Shown here piece by piece: positions 41,756 to 46,382 of a DNA stretch of 46,382 nucleotides. The DNA lies in the NCBI GenBank assembly GCA_015062055.1, contig SUVK01000016.1, positions 1 to 46,382 on the forward strand, given 5' to 3'. Each line of letters opens with the position of its first letter. Position 1 is the first letter of the stretch. The stretch comes from Akkermansiaceae bacterium. Its GTDB lineage: Bacteria > Verrucomicrobiota > Verrucomicrobiia > Verrucomicrobiales > Akkermansiaceae. The notes below the pieces were generated by a model that worked only from the letters and a program-made list of their open reading frames with translations, did no database searches and had not been told where the DNA came from. The translations under genes were made by a program, and so were the position numbers.

Positions 41756-42736
41756 TTAGTTGCGCTCGAAGAGGGCGCGAATCTTGCTGCCCACCACCTC
41801 GACGGGGTGCTCGGCAAGGGCTGCGCGCTTAGCCAGCAAGTTGGGGGCGCCGGCGGCAGCCTCTGCCAGCCATACGCGGGCGAACTCGCCGCTCTCGATG
41901 CGCTTGAGGCTCTCTTTCATCTTCTCCTTCACCTCCGGGCCGAGAATCTGCGGGCCGTTGTAGTACTCACCGAACTCTGCGGTGTTGGAGATGACGCCGT
42001 TCATGGCCTGAATCCCCTTGTTGTAGATGATGTCGACAATGAGCTTGGCCTCGTGCACGCACTCAAAGTAGGCCATTTCGGCGGGGTAGCCGGCCTCGAT
42101 AAGGGTCTCGAAACCATACTTCATAAGGTCTACCAAACCACCGCAAAGCACGTTCTGCTCGCCGAAGAGGTCTTCGTAGGTCTCTTGCTGCATGGTGCAC
42201 TCAAGCACACCACCGCGGGTAAGGCCCTCTGCCTTGGCCATGGCCAAAGCCACATTCTTGGCATTGCCGGTGGGGTTCTGGAACACGGCGATGAGGCCGG
42301 GGCAGCCGAAGCCCTCCTCGAACACGCGGCGCACCTCGGTGCCCGGGCCCTTGGGGGCCACCATAATCACGTCTACATCTGCCGGGGGCTCAATGGTCTT
42401 GAACACATAGGCAAAGCCGTGAGAGCAGCACAGTGTCTTACCGGCGCTCAAACCGGGCTTAATCTGCTCTGCGTATACAGAGCCGTGCATCTCGTCAGGC
42501 AACAGAATGTGAATGATATCAGCAGTCTTGGCGGCATCGGCCACGCTCATGACCTCAAAGCCATCTTGTACGGCAGCATCCCAGCTCTTGCCGGGACGAA
42601 TACCGATGATAACATGCACACCGCTGTCGCGCATGCAAAGAGCCTGGGCTCGTCCCTGTGCACCATAGCCGATAACGGCCACTGTCTTACCATTGAGAAC
42701 GCTCACATCGGCGTCCTTATCATGAAGTATCTCCAT
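41756..42736 (-). CDS. ilvC: Ketol-acid reductoisomerase, class I
   Basis: The 326 aa enzyme performs the second step of branched-chain amino acid synthesis (acetolactate to dihydroxyisovalerate). GYGAQGRAQA is the nucleotide-binding loop, with R-P-G-K-S after the second strand fitting NADPH. MVAPKGPGTEVRR, DLFGEQNVLCGG (metal-binding Asp and Glu) and YFECVHEAKLIVDIIY are the catalytic blocks. The length fits the short class I form. No other ilv gene is adjacent. Confidence 0.97.
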   Translation of the reverse strand: MEILHDKDADVSVLNGKTVAVIGYGAQGRAQALCMRDSGVHVIIGIRPGKSWDAAVQDGFEVMSVADAAKTADIIHILLPDEMHGSVYAEQIKPGLSAGKTLCCSHGFAYVFKTIEPPADVDVIMVAPKGPGTEVRRVFEEGFGCPGLIAVFQNPTGNAKNVALAMAKAEGLTRGGVLECTMQQETYEDLFGEQNVLCGGLVDLMKYGFETLIEAGYPAEMAYFECVHEAKLIVDIIYNKGIQAMNGVISNTAEFGEYYNGPQILGPEVKEKMKESLKRIESGEFARVWLAEAAAGAPNLLAKRAALAEHPVEVVGSKIRALFERN

Positions 42737-42793
42737 TGTTTTATGTCGTTAGAGTTAAAAATCTGTCTGCACCCATACGGAATGCTCGTGGCT

Positions 42794-42821
42794 AAAATAC
42801 CATGATTTCATTTGTTTGCAA
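42794..42821 (-). promoter_or_regulatory. Promoter of ilvC
   Basis: On the minus strand TTGCAA (42821-42816) and TATTTT (42799-42794) are 16 bp apart. The leader would be about 50 nt. No leucine-rich leader peptide was seen. Confidence 0.55.
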
Positions 42822-42853
42822 GAAAAAAGCATGGCATATTGTGTATTAAAATT

Positions 42854-43534
42854 TCAATCTTTAATACACTTAACCCAATGTTTGACATTGTAGTAGGGCA
42901 TATAGCACATGGTACCCAGCAGGGTCAAGGGCACATCTGCCACCTCGGCAAGAGGTGCCCACACGTAGCGCCTGCCGGGTGCCACCTCGCTTTTGGCGTC
43001 TTGGTACACCTCCCACGCGGCTTGGTCATTCTCACTACCGGGGGCTATGGGCAACACCGTGCTGCTCACCAGTTGCATGCCGGGGTCTTGCAGGGCCTCT
43101 ACCTTGTCCTCCCACTCTCGCCACAGCATTGTCTTTTCACCAAGCGGGTGTCTGAACTCTGCCGCCGGTGGCGTGATACCATTGAATACCAAATCATTGT
43201 ACCCCACTACCACAAAACGCTCTACGGTCGGCAATGCCTTGGCCGGTGCATTATTTCCCCAAGTAAAGTGCTTTTTGTCGATTTCGCCGAACACAAACAT
43301 CGGCCCGGGCTTGCGCTCAGACTTCACACGGTAGCGCTGCACATAAAACTTTTTGCCATTGGCCGCGGTATACTCCACAATTCCGCCCATCAAACTCTCA
43401 GACCCCGTTATCCGGTATTCATCAGAGGCACCATTCACGCGATCGGCTATACGACTCTCCATCATAGCCCATTGGCAAGAGCTCAATGTAAAAGCAGCCA
43501 CCGCTACCAAACTTAAAAATTGACGCATTTTCAT
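42854..43534 (-). CDS. Lipoprotein of unknown function
   Basis: The 226 aa protein begins MKMRQFLSLVAVAAFTLSSC, a lipoprotein signal with the modified Cys at residue 20. The body is soluble, with YVQRYRVKSERKPGPMFVFG and PGRRYVWAPLAEVADVPLTLLGTMCYMPYYNV near the end, the latter possibly membrane-touching. I do not recognise the family. It is monocistronic. Confidence 0.75.
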   Translation of the reverse strand: MKMRQFLSLVAVAAFTLSSCQWAMMESRIADRVNGASDEYRITGSESLMGGIVEYTAANGKKFYVQRYRVKSERKPGPMFVFGEIDKKHFTWGNNAPAKALPTVERFVVVGYNDLVFNGITPPAAEFRHPLGEKTMLWREWEDKVEALQDPGMQLVSSTVLPIAPGSENDQAAWEVYQDAKSEVAPGRRYVWAPLAEVADVPLTLLGTMCYMPYYNVKHWVKCIKD

Positions 43535-43645
43535 TTCGGAAAAGTTAACAGATTTCCGAATCTAGCACACCCGATAACAACTGTACAGCTAAAAACGCGA
43601 CTGCATTCACCTTTTCCGGAAGAATGGGCCCCGACAGTGGCCGCG

Positions 43646-43858
43646 TTATTTTTCCGTCATTTCCATCAGCAACCACTGCAAATGGCCGAATTCCTCATCG
43701 TACACGATATAATACATGCAATCGTATTCTCTGATAGCTTGTTGCAGCTCTGCCACTTCTGCAGCCCATTGAGCAGCCACTTCATGTATATCGTTCAACT
43801 CGGCATGAGCAACCATACATGCCCCTACCATTGCTAACGCAGTATAAAGTCTTTTCAT
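43646..43858 (-). CDS. Small secreted protein (70 aa)
   Basis: This short gene has a signal peptide (MKRLYTALAMVGACMVAHA), leaving a mature acidic, helical peptide of about 51 residues (ELNDIHEVAAQWAAEVAELQ..., ending LLMEMTEK). It has a near-perfect promoter (43868-43896), which argues that it is a real gene. The longer start at 43876 overlaps the -10 box and is rejected. The function is unknown. Confidence 0.65.
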   Translation of the reverse strand: MKRLYTALAMVGACMVAHAELNDIHEVAAQWAAEVAELQQAIREYDCMYYIVYDEEFGHLQWLLMEMTEK

Positions 43859-43867
43859 TGTACCCGA

Positions 43868-43896
43868 ATTATACAAAAGAGCCCCACTGGCGTCAA
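43868..43896 (-). promoter_or_regulatory. Promoter of the 70 aa gene, near-leaderless
   Basis: On the minus strand TTGACG (43896-43891) and TATAAT (43873-43868) are 17 bp apart. The -10 ends 9 bases before ATG 43858. Confidence 0.8.
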
Positions 43897-44083
43897 GCCC
43901 CCTCTACCACCAAAGCCGCCGGCAATCGCTCCGCCCCCCCTCCATGAAAAAACGGGCCGATTCTTTAACTTTTTTTGAGAAAAAAATCGACGATTTTGAA
44001 AGAAAAAGCAAAAAAGCACCGTACATATGTATGCAGGTGGCAAGCGGAATAGCAAGATACTTGCAAAAGTATGCACTTCTCAC

Positions 44084-44111
44084 TTGCTTTTTCGACAGCA
44101 TCTGGTAGAAT
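44084..44111 (+). promoter_or_regulatory. Promoter of murA
   Basis: TTGCTT (44084-44089) and TAGAAT (44106-44111) are 16 bp apart. The leader is about 27 nt. Confidence 0.6.
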
Positions 44112-44144
44112 TACCACAGCGTAACATATACATCTCACACAACC

Positions 44145-45440
44145 ATGGACAAACTCATCGTAGAAGGTGGACACCGACTCAGCGGGGCCGTCAACATCAG
44201 TGGCTCCAAAAATGCCTCCCTCCCGATTCTTGCCGCAGCCTTGCTGACGGATGAACCCGTGAGAATATCTCGTGTACCGGATGTATCGGATACCAACTAC
44301 ATGATTCAGATTTTAAGCCAGTTGGGCGCCTCCGTAGAGCGCTCCAGCGGCACCGTGCGCATCGAATCCCCGGATGGCATCAGCAGCAGCGCCTCTTACG
44401 AGCAAGTACGCAAGATGCGCGCCTCCATCTGCCTGTTGGGGCCCATGATGGCACGCATGAAGCGCTGCACCCTGCCCCTGCCCGGCGGCTGCGTTATCGG
44501 TGATCGCCCGGTAGACCTGCACCTGCGCGCCATTCAGGCCTTGGGTGCCCGCGTACGCGTGAAGGGCGGCAACATGGTGATTGAAGCCCCCAACGGCCTT
44601 GTCGGCACCACGGTAGACATGCGTGGCGACAGCGGCCCCACCGTGCTGGGTACAGATAACCTGATGATGGCTGCCGTGCTTGCCAAGGGCACAACCGTTA
44701 TTGAGTCCGCCGCCCGCGAGCCCGAGGTTATCGACCTCGCCAACTTCCTCAACAAGATGGGTGCCCGCATTGAGGGTGCCGGGTCTCGCACCATCACCAT
44801 TCACGGTGTAGAGAAACTGCACGGCTGCGAGCACACCGTCATCCCCGACCGCATCGAGGCCGGCACCTTCATGGTAGCCGGTGCCATGTACAGCGACGGC
44901 ATCACCCTTCACCGCGTATGCCGAGAGCACATGAAGAGCATATCGGACCTCCTGATTGAGTGCGGCCACGTGGTAGAATACAATGAGGATGGCACCTCCG
45001 TCTTCGTGAAGCCGGGCGAAAACCCGCGTAGTGGCAAAATCCTTACCAACCCGTACCCCGGGTACCCCACCGACATGCAGGCCCAGATGACGGCGCTTTT
45101 CGCCGTTACCCCGGGCATCAGCGTGGTAAAAGACACCATCTTCCCGCAGCGTTTCATGCACTGCTCCGAGCTTAAGCGCATGGGCGCCAACATTAAGGTG
45201 GATGGCGGCACGGCCATCATCACCGGTGTAGAGGGGCTGAGCGGAGCGCCGGTAATGGCCAGCGACCTGCGCGCCAGCGCCGCCTTGGTATTGGCCGCAT
45301 TGGCAGCCGAGGGTACTACCGAGATTCACCGCCTCTACCACATCGACCGCGGTTACGAGATGCTCGACGAGAAACTCGGTGTACTCGGTGCACACGTGCG
45401 CCGCGAGCTCGACCCCGAGGGCGGCCCCATAGAACCGTAA
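44145..45440 (+). CDS. murA: UDP-N-acetylglucosamine 1-carboxyvinyltransferase
   Basis: The 431 aa enzyme catalyses the first committed step of peptidoglycan synthesis (enolpyruvyl transfer to UDP-GlcNAc). [16 protein letters not shown] holds the N-terminal Lys and Asn. [13 protein letters not shown] and [17 protein letters not shown] contain the catalytic Cys (C116), so fosfomycin can in principle react with it. [33 protein letters not shown] and [16 protein letters not shown] are the later blocks. The Cys is present, unlike the Asp variants of some bacteria. Confidence 0.98.
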   Translation: MDKLIVEGGHRLSGAVNISGSKNASLPILAAALLTDEPVRISRVPDVSDTNYMIQILSQLGASVERSSGTVRIESPDGISSSASYEQVRKMRASICLLGPMMARMKRCTLPLPGGCVIGDRPVDLHLRAIQALGARVRVKGGNMVIEAPNGLVGTTVDMRGDSGPTVLGTDNLMMAAVLAKGTTVIESAAREPEVIDLANFLNKMGARIEGAGSRTITIHGVEKLHGCEHTVIPDRIEAGTFMVAGAMYSDGITLHRVCREHMKSISDLLIECGHVVEYNEDGTSVFVKPGENPRSGKILTNPYPGYPTDMQAQMTALFAVTPGISVVKDTIFPQRFMHCSELKRMGANIKVDGGTAIITGVEGLSGAPVMASDLRASAALVLAALAAEGTTEIHRLYHIDRGYEMLDEKLGVLGAHVRRELDPEGGPIEP

Positions 45441-45449
45441 CCAAAACGA

Positions 45450-46034
45450 ATGAAAAGATTTGCAGCAGCGGCCCTCCTTGTGATAGTAGCCATAGGGATG
45501 GCCGCTCTGATTTATATTGAAAGCGCCGACAGCCCGGGCGAGCGTGCCGCGCGCATGCGCGGCTGCCTTTTTTGCCATACGGACGCCTTTGCAGAAAAGC
45601 CCTTAACATGCCTGTCGCAATGGAAACGCGGCACCCCCTTGGCACCCTTGGTTGAACAACGCCTGTTGCAAGCACACCCCACCCGCCCCGGGGATGATGC
45701 CGCCACGCTGGCTCAATACATTGCCACGCAGCAGTTACCCCTGCTGGCCCAAAGCCGCAAAGGAGAGCGCGGTGCCGCCCTGTATGCCGCCAAATGCGCC
45801 GCTTGCCATGGCAAAAACGGCGAGGGCCAAGCCGGCATGTACCCGCCCTTGCGCGGCTCCGAATGGCTTACCCCCTCCCCCAACCGCCCCACGGTGGAAA
45901 GCATTATCCTCAACGGCCTGCAAGGCCCCATCACCGTAAAAGGCGAGGCGTGGAACTCCACCATGCTCCCCCCCGGCATCTCAGCCCCGGCAGATGTTAA
46001 GGCCATTATCGAGCACCTGCAACAATTCCGTTAA
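45450..46034 (+). CDS. Diheme c-type cytochrome, membrane-anchored
   Basis: The 194 aa protein has an N-terminal hydrophobic helix (about 4-23) that serves as signal or anchor. It has two heme-binding motifs, CLFCH (39-43) and CAACH (116-120), the second followed by GKNGEGQAGMYPPL with a likely Met ligand. The second half is a standard class I cytochrome c domain; the first is shorter. It would carry electrons in the periplasm. It starts 9 bases after murA and is probably co-transcribed, an odd pairing. No oxidase or reductase gene is in view. Confidence 0.88.
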   Translation: MKRFAAAALLVIVAIGMAALIYIESADSPGERAARMRGCLFCHTDAFAEKPLTCLSQWKRGTPLAPLVEQRLLQAHPTRPGDDAATLAQYIATQQLPLLAQSRKGERGAALYAAKCAACHGKNGEGQAGMYPPLRGSEWLTPSPNRPTVESIILNGLQGPITVKGEAWNSTMLPPGISAPADVKAIIEHLQQFR

Positions 46035-46035
46035 A

Positions 46036-46382
46036 ATCGAGTAGGGGGACTTTCGTCCCCCTCTCACACCACCGTACGTGCCATTTATGGCATACGGCGG
46101 TTTCTCGGCGTGTGATTGGGCCCGGAACTAATGTTCCTGCCGCAACTCTTTTATCTCTCCTCGCCAGACACCCTGTCAACTCCTCCGCTCTGTCACGTGG
46201 ATTCGGACTTGCACCGCTTTCCATCTTTCAGTCGAGGCTTCGTACATTTCAGTATTTCTTGGCTCTGCTGCTATAGGTTCTGAGATTTGAGTGGTTGCCC
46301 ACGCCGTGATTCAGCCCTTCCCACCGGGGTTATTCGTTTTGGTGGTACTATGGCCTCTGCTGACTCCCTACAGACGGATTGC
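46036..46382 (-). mobile_element. 3' part of a group II intron (domains V and VI visible)
   Basis: On the minus strand a 34 nt hairpin at 46101-46068 has the shape of domain V: ACCGCCGTAT, GCCA-TAAA-TGGC, the ACG bulge, then TACGGTGGT. It carries a CGC triad. A second stem, AGGGGGAC-GAAA-GTCCCCCT (46062-46043), fits domain VI, and the sequence ends TACTCGAT at about 46036, a common bacterial intron 3' end. The element sits two bases after the cytochrome stop codon. No maturase frame is seen between domain V and the window edge, so either the ORF lies further off or the intron is shortened. Confidence 0.65.

Noticed and set aside
41738..42805. Plus-strand frame of 355 codons opposite ilvC
   Set aside because: Antisense shadow of ilvC; no start signal and no domain.
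44313..45578. Minus-strand frame of 421 codons opposite murA
   Set aside because: It is the mirror of a certain gene. The peptide is rich in His, Ala, Gly and Val with no recognisable domain or promoter, as expected for an antisense shadow in GC-rich DNA.
46006..46224. Minus-strand frame of 72 codons as a maturase fragment
   Set aside because: It runs through domains V and VI of the intron, which do not encode protein, and shows no reverse transcriptase or maturase motif.

Overview
The window reads as a chromosomal segment of a gut-type member of the Verrucomicrobiota, most likely Akkermansia or a close relative. This is inferred, not proven. The pointers are a secreted protein with a short PEP-CTERM-like sorting tail ending in a run of arginines, a secreted glycosidase of a mucin-degrader kind, many genes without a Shine-Dalgarno sequence, and Gram-negative envelope genes (ADP-heptose, MurA, lipoprotein). 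Most of the segment is moderately GC-rich, with an AT-rich island at about 12.0-14.2 kb.

Layout. Positions 1-1345 hold an ISL3-type transposase preceded head-to-tail by the 3' remnant of a second copy. Positions 1.5-9.2 kb carry surface and glycan functions: a PEP-CTERM/LamG protein whose natural start codon is ATA, a secreted clan GH-D-like glycosidase, a multipass acetyltransferase, and two tandem paralogous membrane-anchored PA14-like proteins. Positions 9.3-12.0 kb encode a fusion of a lysophospholipid transporter, a PlsC acyltransferase and a degenerate acyl-ACP-synthetase-like tail. Positions 12.0-14.4 kb are an accessory island: a AAA/DUF4143 ATPase under a strong promoter with two perfect palindromes, flanked on both sides by about 330 bp direct repeats, the upstream one being the decayed tail of a second ATPase copy. 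Positions 14.4-22.6 kb are a compact three-gene phage-like block (414 aa protein, giant 1773 aa protein, large terminase subunit) with no capsid, portal or integrase gene in view. A repeat-rich gap and an HTH regulator follow.

Positions 23.9-26.4 kb carry a minus-strand operon (secreted hypothetical, RNase HII, YraN). A tRNA-Glu(CTC) follows, then a helical secreted protein, two secreted ankyrin-repeat proteins separated by a gene fragment with no start codon, a YggS-type PLP protein and an RRM RNA-binding protein. Positions 32.8-34.7 kb are the conserved yceD-rpmF-plsX cluster. Positions 34.8-38.3 kb are a tight operon for ADP-heptose synthesis and transfer (hldE, gmhA, gmhB, GT9) without the epimerase gene hldD. 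Next come a secreted Sel1-repeat protein, an orphan ABC ATPase, ilvC, a lipoprotein, a tiny secreted protein, murA and a diheme cytochrome c. The window ends inside what looks like a group II intron on the minus strand, of which the 3' end (domains V and VI) is visible.

Promoters are readable at many genes as TTGNNN, 15-18 bp, TANNNT. At four genes the -10 box lies only 6-9 nt before the ATG, so leaderless or nearly leaderless transcripts are likely common here.
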